From Morinoia aosen (lineage: Eukaryota; Arthropoda; Malacostraca; Amphipoda; Talitridae): a DNA stretch of 64,000 nt. The stretch covers positions 69,769,436-69,833,435 of the forward strand of contig CM059564.1 of assembly GCA_030386875.1 (NCBI GenBank). Reading direction: 5' to 3'. The position numbers and the translations under genes were made by a program. The notes below the pieces were generated by a model. It ran no database searches. It was not told the DNA's origin and worked only from the letters and a program-made list of their open reading frames with translations. Of this stretch, positions 9,972 to 20,080 are shown in pieces (the first letter of the stretch is position 1; each line of letters begins with the position of its first letter).

Positions 9972-11253
9972 GTAGAAACATCTGAAATATCCTAGGAAGT
10001 TATTGACCCCATTGACCAGGAAGTAAACCTTGAAGACCTGATACCTCTCATCAAATTCGACAACTTCACTGCTTTGAAAAAAGGAAGACTGCATAAGTTT
10101 GTCGATGGGAAGCAAGAGGTCTTCCAAAGTGTTGAAGTGGGCTTTGCTAGAAGGAAAATCCCTCAAAATCAAATTCATATACTTTCCTGTCAGGCCATAC
10201 TCTCCTCCTCCTTTGAGATGTTACAAATGTCAATGCCATGGGCACTTTCCCAGTGGCTGCACATCAATGAAGTGTTGTCTCATATGTAGTGGCAAATGCA
10301 ATCATGCATACGATAAGTGTAATGCTACTGTTTCTTGTTGTGCAAATTGTGGGGGAGCTCACGTAGCAAGTTTCAGATACTGCCCTCTAATTAAGACTTC
10401 TTTAGAGATCAGACCTCAAATGAAAGAAAGTGCATCCTTTTAGGAGGCATGTAGGAAAGTTGCATCTGAAAGTGAGGTATCAATTGGAAGTCCTCCTCAG
10501 ATTGTAGAAAACCATTTCCAAAGTCTGCATGAGTTCAGTCAAATTCCAGGTAAGGAACAATCCTTCAATTATTAAATTTCTGGCAGTCAAACTGCAATCA
10601 ATGCTAGTGGCAAGAAAGCCTATGCCTCACTGTTGAAGAGTGTTGAAACAAAAAAAAGTTGTTCATGTTGATGTCCATCAGTTGCAGAAGTCCTATTATT
10701 TACCATGAAGGGTTCCAAACACAGTTGTAATATAGATTGGTATAATGCATCGACAGATGATTCTGAACCCGATGTTAATGGTAATGGACATAACCAAAAT
10801 GTTGTGGCAGACAGTTTAGAAGTTCAAGATGCTCAAGCGGATAGTGGCTCCTCTGTTAACCCAAGATCTTCTGTTGAGAAAATGATAGAGTTGTAAATGC
10901 AGTCCATGATTGATGATCTCTTCACTTGTTTGAGTAAATTTATAGTAGAAGCTTTTTCCTCAAATTTAACTTTTGAAAACAAACGTGAGCGTAGTTTGTT
11001 GATGCTAGGTATGATAAGAAATTATTTTGGGCAGAAAATTGGCAGTGAACTGTTGAATGAGTACCATAATTCTACAGCCTTCCAAGATAAATATGATACA
11101 CCCTCAAAGAATTGTATAGTCCCAGTTAAAAACATTTCTTCTAAGTCCAGTCAAAAAGGCAGATCTACAAAAACAAACAGAAATCTGGAGGCATACTTTG
11201 CTCAACGCAGAGAATCTAAACAGCAAGGACTGTTAAAGAAAAATGGAAAATAA
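9972..11253 (+). pseudogene. Non-LTR retrotransposon ORF1, 3' part with zinc knuckles
   Basis: Continuation of the ORF1 begun at 4311; a short piece also lies at 9389-9428 between the two insertions. After removal of the MITE the frame runs through EDLIPLIKFDNFTALKK and a block QSVEVGFARRK. It then shifts frame to a cysteine-rich region at about 10198-10385: CYKCQCHGHFPSGC, CLICSGKCNHAYDKC and CANCGGAHVASFRYCP, three CCHC-type knuckles that bind nucleic acid. A stop at 10441, frame shifts and a stop at 10894 break the ORF; the last segment is open to the TAA at 11251-11253 and is rich in Lys and Ser. Dead, but the layout is that of an I/Jockey-group ORF1. Confidence 0.7.
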
Positions 11254-13420
11254 TTTTAAAATATGTAATCAAGCTATTCAAAGAAGTGATCAGTCAGAAG
11301 AGATCTTTCAAATATCTCAAATTAATTGCAATAGATTGCCGGATAAACTTTCAGAAGTAAAACTTTATTTGTACACCAAAAAAATCAGACATCCCCTGCT
11401 TGTGTGAGACTAGGATCAATGCTCACGAGGCAAAATTTATTGGTTATAAGTGAGGGTGGCTTCATAAAGAAAATTATAATAGAGGTGATATATGTTTTGT
11501 TATTAGAAATGATATAATTTTGTGAAAAAACTCCCTTCCTTTCCTAATGGACAATAAGAACTTTTATGTGTTAGGATGTTCTCTTCTTGTGGGTATCTTG
11601 ATTTTCTTAATGTCAACTATTCAAATGTTCATATTACTCTTGATGAGTTTAATCATTACCATATGCAATTTGGTTAACTATTTGTTATAATTGGTAATTT
11701 TAATGCTCATGCACCTCTTTGGGACTCCAGACAGAGATGGTATGCCACTGATAGGAACCTCATTCAATTTATGGATGATAATTTACTGGTTATACTTAAC
11801 CCTCCTGATCTTCCAACTTATGTAGATACCAAAATGGGTACATGCTCCACTCTCGATTTGTGCATAGTTCCTCCAACCCTCTTAGCCTGTGGCTCCCTGC
11901 AAAGAGGTGCAGCAGATCTTGGCAGTGACCATTTTCCTAATGAGTGTTCCTTTGGTGTAGTACTTAAAAAACTAGATATTGTGAGCCCTCCAAGGTGGAT
12001 CACCAAAGCAGCTAACTGGGCTGGTTTTCAGCAAAAACTGTGCCACAATAAAATAGGTTTGACTCAACCATTTTCAGTTGATGAGCTAAATGCTGAAATA
12101 ATTTGTAAATTTGTAAATGCTGCCCATAATAATGTCCCTTAAACCTCAACAGGTAGAAAATTTACCTGCAGAACATCTTGGTGGAATCATGAATGTGCAC
12201 CTGCAGTGGCAAAGAGACGCAGGGCCTGCAATGCTCTGGCCAAATCCCCAACATCGGAAAATTTAAGCGCTTATTGTAGGAATGAGGCATTAGCAAAAAA
12301 CATTATAAAGCAAAAGAAGAAAAACAGTTGGAATAACTTCATAAGTGGCTTTGACTCTACCACTTGGTGGGGGATCTTCGGAGACTAATCCGTTCAATGA
12401 AAGGTAGCACTGTAAGTCCACGAGTAGAGGTAGGTGACATTGCCGAAGACTCGGCTGGTAAAGCATCTATATTGCTGAATTATTTCACCAGACATGAGAT
12501 AAATGTGAGAGATAGTCATCGCACATTAGTGCAGAACATCATCTCAAGTATATCTTCAGTAGAATAGAGGAGTCTAGATATAACTCCAGTCTAAAATTGA
12601 ATAAACTTGATAAAAATATGGAGAAAATAAAACAAACAAGTCCTGGATATGATGAAATTCTTTATATACTTCTACTGAAAGCACCTGGTTCAATTATGAA
12701 CTATATCCTTCATTTGTTCAATTTTACTGGTTACTTCCCTAAGGCTTGAAAATTTGGTATGATCTGTCCAATTAAAAAGCTGGGAAAAAACCAGGCAACT
12801 CCTGAGTGACATAGACTCATAACCCTGTTGTCATATTTGTCTAAGGTCATGGAGCAAGTTATCAATAACAGACTGACCTCTTTCCTTGAAGCCAATTAAA
12901 TGTTATGCTATAAAAGAGGATTCCATCTAGGACGATCCACTTTGATACCATGGCTCTTATTAAGAATGCTATCACTCATGCTTTTGCCGGTAGAGGCTAC
13001 TGTGTAGCGGTCTACATTGATTTAGAAACCGCCTATGATACTGTGTGGCATGCTGGTCTCCCTTATAGGTTGCTGAGATAAGGATGTGACCAGCGTACTC
13101 TTCTCTGGCTGCATTCTTATCTAGCAAATAGAACAGTTAGAGTGAGAGTTGGGAGTGTGTACTCGGAGGACAAAACTCTGTGGCCTATCTCAGGGGGCAG
13201 TTTTGAGTCCATTGCTCTTTGATGTAATATTGCATGACTTACCCCGGATGGACAAAATTGAATGTGTCTCACATATGCAGATGATATCACTATCATCACA
13301 AATGAGGGGATCCCCAGCGAAGATTCAGTCGACAATGTAGGAGTATTTAAATGCACTCACTCGGTGGCTCACTACATGGAATTGACAGTAAGTACAAATA
13401 GAACTTTGTAATTGACATTT
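11243..13420 (+). pseudogene. Non-LTR retrotransposon ORF2 (endonuclease-RT), decayed
   Basis: ORF2 starts with an ATG at 11243 that overlaps the ORF1 stop by 11 bases in another frame. Domains in order: apurinic-type endonuclease (GNFNAHAPLWDSRQRW at about 11695-11740, LGSDHF at about 11920), then reverse transcriptase with YIDLETAYDTVWHAGL (13012-13060), GLSQGAVLSPLLFD (13182-13225) and a YADD catalytic motif (about 13275) reached only after a frame change. At least six stops or frame changes are visible (for example 12140, 12567, 12748, 12898, 13079). The 3' end, including any RNase H domain, is lost at about 13420, where the sequence switches to another relic. Confidence 0.7.
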
Positions 13421-13429
13421 GGGAAATAA

Positions 13430-13491
13430 TAAGAAAAATGAAAAGGGTTTTGTTTTCTTGATGTTGAGAAGGCATATAATAAAGTAGACCA
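13430..13491 (+). pseudogene. Fragment of a second LINE reverse transcriptase
   Basis: Reads GFCFLDVEKAYNKVDQM, the motif A region of a LINE reverse transcriptase. It is nearly identical at DNA level to 15750-15803 (aaaagggttttgttttcttgatgtt...), so these are two copies of the same element piece. It ends exactly where a 54-bp hairpin repeat begins. Confidence 0.55.
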
Positions 13492-13545
13492 AATGAATCT
13501 CTGGGATCTTTCGCTTCAGTTCTTGGAAGGTGCCAGAGATTCATT
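13492..13545. repeat. 54-bp hairpin repeat, copy 1
   Basis: Bounded by the perfect 13-bp inverted repeat aatgaatctctgg / ccagagattcatt, enclosing a 28-base loop (gatctttcgcttcagttcttggaaggtg with the arms). A second copy lies at 15078-15131 with only a few differences and shares the downstream bases ttgac. The unit folds into a stable hairpin on either strand. Confidence 0.7.
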
Positions 13546-14220
13546 TTGACATTGGTAATCATAAATTTTTCCTAATTCAAAATTCAAAAATATCCTTTGT
13601 TACGCTGTTCCCACAGCTTTCCGCGTTGAATGAGACCAAAATCATGCTTCTACGTTGACAATTTAAGGGTGAAAAATGTTTGGCATAAATATATATATTT
13701 TTTATGTTTGTACAATAACTTTTTTCTATTGCAAAATTCGAAAAATTTTATAGAAGCAAATGAGTTCATAATTCAATTTTACATATCGGTATGCATTTTT
13801 GTTCCTCTAAAGGCTATAGAAATGTGTACAGTGAAATTTGTAAAATTATGTATATTAAGGAAAGTCCAGGGTAGTAGCTTCCCGTAATTCATGGTTTTCC
13901 ATGGTTGTAGGCTATTTTTCATTTTTTGTGGTTTCATGTTTTGATAATTCATTTATTTTACAATGCACGTGTATCACAATTAACTCATCAAACGATGTGT
14001 TTTAATAATATATTTTTACTGGTGGTCATAGATAAGCATTTTCTGCTAATTTGATAGTGTCTGGAATTTATATTGTTTAAGATTTGGCAAAACTGAGTCT
14101 GACTGAAATTTGGCAACATTGTGAGTTGTTTACTTTGTTGTTAATTCTCAGTACCCAGCACATGTCCTTGTTGTGGTGTAGCATTTTTAGTATTGTGAGT
14201 GACTCTTGATGAAAGCCACA
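13546..14220. other. AT-rich spacer without recognisable gene
   Basis: Very AT-rich. The open frame at 13630-13887 (+) is low in complexity (Phe, Ile, Lys, Asn-rich) and matches no family known to me. Confidence 0.4.
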
Positions 14221-14898
14221 ATGCCAGGTAGAAAGACGACTCCAGTTGTAAAACTATTCAAAGATATCCTCAGTGATAGAAAAGTTGCAAAAGTGAATTG
14301 CCTATTCTGCTTGACAGGTGCAAGACAGGAAATTTATGATATTGTAGAATGAATGCCAGACATGGATGCAACTCAAATTGTGGCTGAGTTGGTAGATTAC
14401 AGATCCAAAACAAACTTGTTGTCAAAGTCATTTATTTGGAGGACTAGACACAAGACTTTGCCATCTAGTTGGTGGAACTGGATCTGTTGCTTAAGTTAGC
14501 TGAGCCGTGTTGCCTCAAATATCCTGTAACCACCCCACTCCAGTTGGTCTGTTGAGCAATTCTTTAGCAGACATGTATTAGTATATTCTGCAAAAAGAAA
14601 TCGTTTGACCACAGGCTCAAACAGAGCTGCTGACAGAGCTAAGTTGGTATTTATTGGGCAAAATTTGGCACTGGGTAACATGAACAATGCCCATCAATGT
14701 TCTGACCATGCACCTCCTGTCACTTATCTACCACTACAACCACAGCCATCAACCAGCAGTGATTCTACTGCTTCTATCAACATTCTTACTTTCCAGCTCA
14801 AGTCTAACGACTCAGAAACAGAACAGAAGATACTGAAGACTCAATTAATGAACCACCCAGACCTGGCAGCCGACCCTAGATTTGCCTGTCTGATATAG
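14221..14898 (+). pseudogene. hAT transposase relic, internally deleted
   Basis: The 5' part starts MPGRKTTPVVKLFKDILSD and has a lone C..C pair in a BED-zinc-finger-like setting. After a stop at 14350 and several frame changes, the 3' part contains WSVEQFFSRHVLVYSAKRNR followed by LTTGSNRAADRAKLVFIGQN, which is the C-terminal dimerisation domain of hAT transposases (the S.E..FS..G.....KRN.L....AE.L.FI..N pattern). The central catalytic region is missing, so this is a non-autonomous or dead hAT copy. The remaining frame to 14898 is Ser/Thr/Pro-rich. Confidence 0.65.
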
Positions 14899-15077
14899 AA
14901 GAGGGTACTTGTGGGTGATATTTTACCCTTTGTTTAGGGTGAAAAGTGAAAAACGTATTTGTTTTATAAATATTGAATTGATATTGTGGACAGTATGAAT
15001 GGATTTTTCATATGAGAAGGTATCCTTGTTGATTTATATTTTTTAATGCAATTTATTTATTTTCTATATTCATATAT

Positions 15078-15131
15078 AATGAATCTCTTGGATCTTTTGC
15101 TTCAGTTCTTAGAAGGTGCCAGAGATTCATT
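15078..15131. repeat. 54-bp hairpin repeat, copy 2
   Basis: Same unit as 13492-13545: aatgaatctcttgg at the left, ccagagattcatt at the right, with the same loop (gatcttttgcttcagttcttagaaggtg). Here it follows a (ta)n stretch rather than a reverse transcriptase fragment, so it moved or was copied independently of the LINE piece. Confidence 0.7.
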
Positions 15132-15479
15132 TTGACCTGGAACAATACAAAAATTAAAAGTAATAAAAATTAATAATTGAACTAAGCTAACCTATCTTAA
15201 CCAAACCTTAACATCAAAAGAAAACCATACATTTAAAGTGGTGGCAGATAACCCGCAAGTTTGTAGATGAGTCTTAAGAGGAGCAGCAGGAGCTGCAGAA
15301 CAGGTTGATGGAGTCAGAATTCAGAGCTTACTATATCTATTGTCTGATTTTTATATACTTGAAAAATTTGGATGCATGCAAATAAAAACAAAAAACACAT
15401 AAAAAACAATTTATTACAAAAAACTGCCATAAAATTTTTTTTTTTTGCATTACTAAGCATGAATGATTAGCATGATGGA

Positions 15480-16190
15480 GTGCTTATTTGATTAGATGCA
15501 GTGAAGAAGCAGTGAAAGAGTCCCAGATGAATGGAACAAATGTATAGCTGTTGCATAAAAATAGTCACAAGAGTGTGATGGAAAATTATAGACCTGTTGC
15601 TTTGGCTGATGCAGTAAGATTTTCTTAGGGATGATGAAATAGCTGGAAGTAATAACTGAAGAGCAGAATAGTTGTAGGAGAGTAATTTAGGGACAATAAT
15701 CTGTATCTTGCAAGGGAAATAATGGGAAAAATGAATAAAATAAAATTAAAAAGGGTTTTGTTTTCTTGATGTTAAGAAGGCATAGGATAAAGTAGACCAA
15801 ATGAGGCTTCTAGGGCACTTCTAGTAAAGTTGATTTAAAATTAGATGATTTTGAGAAATTTGTATGAGAAAACTAGCGCAATTTACTGGTTAGGAAGTTA
15901 AAAAACTTGGCATGTGATGGGTGCTGGAGGAGTGAGATAGGGTTGCACTTAGTTTTTCTTGCTGCTTGGTTTGCACCAAGAAGAATTAGGTCTTTGTTTT
16001 GGGATATGTGTTTTGAGGCTGAAAGTTAATGAGAATAGAGTTGGCCAAGTTTTTTGTATGCTAGTGACATTGTAGTGGTTATGAAGTCAGAGTAAGACTT
16101 GAGAAGAAAACTTGAAATTTTAAATGGATATGCTGAAGACTTTGGTGTTCCATTTAATGGGAATAGTTTAGTTGAAATAGGGTTTAATTG
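15480..16190 (+). pseudogene. LINE reverse transcriptase relic
   Basis: Heavily mutated reverse transcriptase of a non-LTR element. Recognisable blocks across several frames are HKNSHKSVMENYRPVALADA (fingers), a motif A region at about 15750-15803 related to 13430-13491, MGAGGVR.GCT (motif B, about 15915-15950), YASDIVVM-like sequence at the catalytic position (about 16055) and a following DLRRKLEILNGYAEDFG-like stretch. Stops and frame changes are frequent. The type (VRQGC motif B) differs from the I/Jockey-like element at 11243-13420. Confidence 0.55.
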
Positions 16191-16569
16191 TTGAAATGAT
16201 TAATAGAAATGAGCAGGGGAATATTGGAGGAGTTATTAACTAGAAGCCAACCCTGAAATGGGCAAGTGGAAGTTATGGTTACCAGCATCAATTTCTACAG
16301 TTGAAGCTTGTAAAATGATAAATCTGACACTTTTTGCTCCTCTAGCAAAATTAACACTATACTGCATAGACAAAAGCTCATCTAAGATATCTGCTGTCTT
16401 GAAAGTAATGTGGCATCGTTCTACTAGATAGAAAAATTCAAAATGCAGTGATTGAAAGTATTCCAAACATATTAAAACCAACAAATCAATAGGTATAATC
16501 TTGCAGTTGAATATTTTTTTCTTGGATAAGAAAACCTTCATAGCCTTTCTGCAGTAAAATAAATTGAAA

Positions 16570-17660
16570 AGTGCTCCGTCTCCTGTGCTCAGCTGGGTGG
16601 AGTTATTGGTCTAGTTCACCTCTCAGCTTTTAGAGTCATCCTTGGCTGGATCTACTAACAGTAAACATGCTTTGCCTTCCAAAAATTATCGATTGACAAA
16701 TGTGAAACATCTTCTGCAATCAAAATGGTATTTTAGGGTAGGATTGTTCCTAAAACACTGGATTTTGTGTTTTTGAGCCTCATCCTTATGTTTTTGATTC
16801 CATTAAGGTGTTATAATTGCTGAAATATGGGACATTTTACTAGTAGTTGCAGCTCACTAAAATGTTCTCTGGTTTCCTCAAAATGCACTACAAGATTGAG
16901 TGTCACGCAGCACTTGCACATTGTGTCAATTGTACAGGCCCACTGTTTGCCAACAATAAAGAGACTGCCAATATGTTGCTTCAGCTTCTAAAATAGAAAA
17001 AATGTAAAAGAACTGATCTTATCTATGCAGCATCAGTTTGGAGAATCATAAATTTTTGAACAAAGTGGATTGTTTGGGATAAATTTTGTTGAACGGAATA
17101 ATGATTCAAATTCTCTTTCCAGTAAAAAGTCTCAGCATAGATCTAGGATTCCCAGGCATCCTATTATCCTGGACCTTTCCCTGCCATTGCTGTTAGATCA
17201 TCTGGTAGAGCATCTGTTGATCTGGTAAATTCTTTTGCTTGCACAAGAAATGAAAGGGAAACAACCACTGCAAGCAAAAATAGTCGTTCTGGATCAAGGC
17301 CATCTACAGTTGACCTTGATCTTCACCTAATTATGTGGAGGAATTAAATTAGGTAGAGGGAAAAATCTTGGTATGTTATTAGGAATACTTCAAAATTAAA
17401 TGATTGTCTTCATATAGAGGAGAGCCGATGTCTAAAGTGGTGAAATGATGTCTGAAGTTGACTGCTCATCAATATCTATCATATATCAACAATGGTGCAA
17501 ATATAATCTGAAAACCTCAGTAAAAAACCTTCCAGTTCTCAAGGAGGAAACAGACATAAATTTATGGCAGCTGCAGACTGTGCTCCAAGAAACAGTGGAT
17601 GACAAATCATTACAGTCTAAAAGGCAAAATAAGAGATCAAAATCAAGTTCAAGAATATAG
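16570..17660 (+). pseudogene. Second gag-like (zinc-knuckle) ORF1 relic
   Basis: At about 16800-16870 the frame reads LRCYNC.NMGHFTSSCSSLKC, closely matching the zinc-knuckle block of the ORF1 at 10198 (LRCYKCQCHGHFPSGCTSMKC). Downstream, Ser- and Lys-rich frames at 17100-17660 (ending KSLQSKRQNKRSKSSSRI) parallel the C-terminal tail of that ORF1. Stops interrupt throughout. Upstream sequence from about 16290 may be the N-terminal half. No ORF2 follows; the next recognised feature is the gypsy LTR at 18535. Confidence 0.5.
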
Positions 17661-18529
17661 ACTTCAGAGAAATTGCATTGTAAAAGAAGATTTTGACATT
17701 ACATATCCACTTTCATTGTGATGGGTATAGATAAAACATTACAAAATTCAGGGGTTTTTATGTAACCAAAACCCAATGGACAATATGGTGTACCAATGTT
17801 AGATATTGCAACTGAATTATGAATCATGCTTTGATGGTTACAAAGTCTATTGGTATTTTTGAAAAAAGAGAAGTAGGAGGGGATTAAAAGTGTTAATTCA
17901 TCATGATCAGTATTCATGAAAGCGCATTTACCATAGAATCCTTTTCAAATGGAAGTCTAGAGATTCTGGCCTCTAGGATCAGAACCATATTGCTACCAAT
18001 ACACATTAGCAATTGCTACAATGCTGGACTTGAAATAAATATATCAGTACAAAGTTCTTGTTTTTTATTAAATTTTTCTTCACTTTGGGTCTTGTGTCAT
18101 GGAGGCTTCAATGTGCATTCCCTTCCTGAGATGCTCAAGATAGAATCAACATTTTGGAGTAAACTTACTCACTGCATTTAATGAAACCAACATCAGTCTT
18201 TTGAATGATGGCACTGCACACTCAACAATGATGAAAAAATTCTACATCTACTCATGATATTTAGTTTCTTCTAACTTTTTGTCTAAAGCAAGACTGCATC
18301 AGGAGACTGACTCGATAAATTATTACGTCTCTTTTCATTTCCACCTGGGAGTATTTTTGGATCATGCACATGGTAGAATTCATTGTAGATATTTTTCTTG
18401 TTTCATCATGGCTCTCTCTTTTATTGCACAGCTGAAATCAGTAAAGATTTTTTCCCAACACAAACCTACTGATTTATTTACAGCTTGGTAGTGACTACTG
18501 AAGAGATCCTTGACCAACTGCAGTTCTAC
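17661..18529. other. No recognisable gene
   Basis: Open frames at 17699-17917 (-), 17903-18181 (+) and 18279-18491 (+) carry no motif I can identify and are probably parts of decayed transposons. The stretch ends at the gypsy target duplication CATGG (18530-18534). Confidence 0.4.
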
Positions 18530-18534
18530 CATGG

Positions 18535-19624
18535 TGTCAGGGCATGGCCACCGTGACAGACCTGCCTCCTGGACGGACGACGTTGTAGAAGAAGCGCATC
18601 TGCCGATCGGACGGACCTATTGTCGAGGCCGCTAGATCTAGTTGTGTTGTCGTTAACAGGTCACGCCCTCGTGTGTGACAGGTATGTAAGAGCTGGATTA
18701 GGATTATTATTGCGTCTAGGACCATCCTCCTAATTGTCCATATTGATTTTGTATATATCTTTGTTTGAACGTATCCGCTATTCCATGTAGTAGTCGTATG
18801 TATTGTTTGTGCCCTTCAGGCTATGGTGGAGAAGGACGTATCCTATGGGAATTCTCTCGCCTCTCTAAACCATTCCAAACCTATGGAAAGGAGCTACGTT
18901 GGGAGAGGTCTTCGCTTGTAACCAGGCCTCCCGACCTCTTGTTGGCTCTTCCCAGCCCTCCGGCTTCCCGCCTGGAGTTGGGCTTCGCCATAGTCTAGAG
19001 CCTAGTACGGCCAGCGCCTGCCTCATCTCGAGCTGCGCCGAGATCGCGGAGGTGGCTTTGGGTCCCCGACGAGTACGGGGAACCTAAACCTCCAGGGCCT
19101 GGACTCCGTGCCCTGTAGTAGCGTTACCGTGTTTGTTGTAGCGTTACCGTGTCTGTTGTAGCGTTACCGTGTCTGTTGTAGCGTTACCGTGTTTGTTGGA
19201 GCGTTACCGTGTTTGTTGGAGCGTTACCGTGTTTGTTGGAGCGTTACCGTGTTTGTTGGAGCGTTACCGTGTTTGTTGGAGCGTTACCGTGTCAGCTGTG
19301 TAACCTAGGGTTAAGGATTACTTTAGGATCTAAGATTAGGGTAGGTTAGGTGTTCGGCTACCTCGGCCACCTGTTCGTCCCCGAGTGGCCGTTTTAGAGT
19401 ACTAATATACTTTAAGACTCGTGTTCAACCAACCTTTCCTTTTCCATTCGGGTATCCTTTCCTTGAGTTTCGGTGGTACTCGAGTCAATCTGTACCCTTC
19501 CGGGGTCTCGCTACCCGTGTCGCCGGGTGAGTGCCGGCCCCGAGTTCTTACGTGAGGGGGCGGGTGCCTTGGCAAGGCTAGGAGGCTGGACATCAGCCCC
19601 TTGGTACCTTCTGAACCCCTCACA
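18535..19624 (+). repeat. 5' LTR of the gypsy element
   Basis: 1090 bp, TG...CA ends, preceded by target copy CATGG. Contains nine copies of a 20-bp tandem unit (about gcgttaccgtgtttgttgga) at 19121-19290. Against the 3' LTR I see single-base differences near 18897 (g/a), 19008 (g/a) and 19611 (t/g), plus differences inside the tandem array. Confidence 0.92.
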
Positions 19625-20080
19625 CAATCTTGCCTTCCTGTATCTTTCCGTATATCTCTCTAATAACTTTTATAGTCCTGTCAATTCCAGCATAGTCATA
19701 ACCCTGGTAACCTAACCAGCAGTGCCACGGCATTGACAACCTTGCTGGTTGACAATCGTGCTGGACAGTTATTTCTTGTCATGTTTTTTCGCGTGTCCTA
19801 CTGAAAATATTTTGTCATCTATTTTTGTTAATGCAAGTTTTAGGATTAGAATTTAGAATTAAGGATAATAACTGGTATCTCCAGTCCCAGGTACAACGTG
19901 ACCTGGGACTAATCTCGCGAAAGCTGGCGGGCCCTCCATTTGTTACTTTCAACATTCCATGTCTTATAATTTGAGGCCCCGCCAGGTAATAGGCCTCGCA
20001 AGCCAAAATTTTCCCAGGAAACATTAAATCTCACATGAGAATACTTTGAGTGATAATAAGTGACATCTCGTCTTATAAAT
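19625..20080 (+). other. Gypsy 5' leader
   Basis: Non-coding leader between the 5' LTR and the gag ATG. Immediately after the LTR the sequence is caatcttgccttcc, which does not look like a standard tRNA-complementary primer site. The frame open from 20060 begins with GTG; the first ATG, in good context, is at 20081. Confidence 0.6.

Noticed and set aside
10897-11253. Stand-alone gene encoding a Lys/Ser-rich protein
   Set aside because: It continues the frame of a LINE ORF1 after one stop and directly precedes ORF2, so it is the ORF1 tail.
16236-16541. 101-codon - strand frame
   Set aside because: Overlaps the probable N-terminal part of a + strand ORF1 relic and has no recognisable domain.
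18537-19715. Small proteins within the LTRs (both strands)
   Set aside because: The same frames occur in both LTRs and carry tandem-repeat or non-coding sequence; they are LTR shadows.
20060-20080. Extended gag start at GTG
   Set aside because: ATG at 20081 follows closely and begins the recognisable protein.
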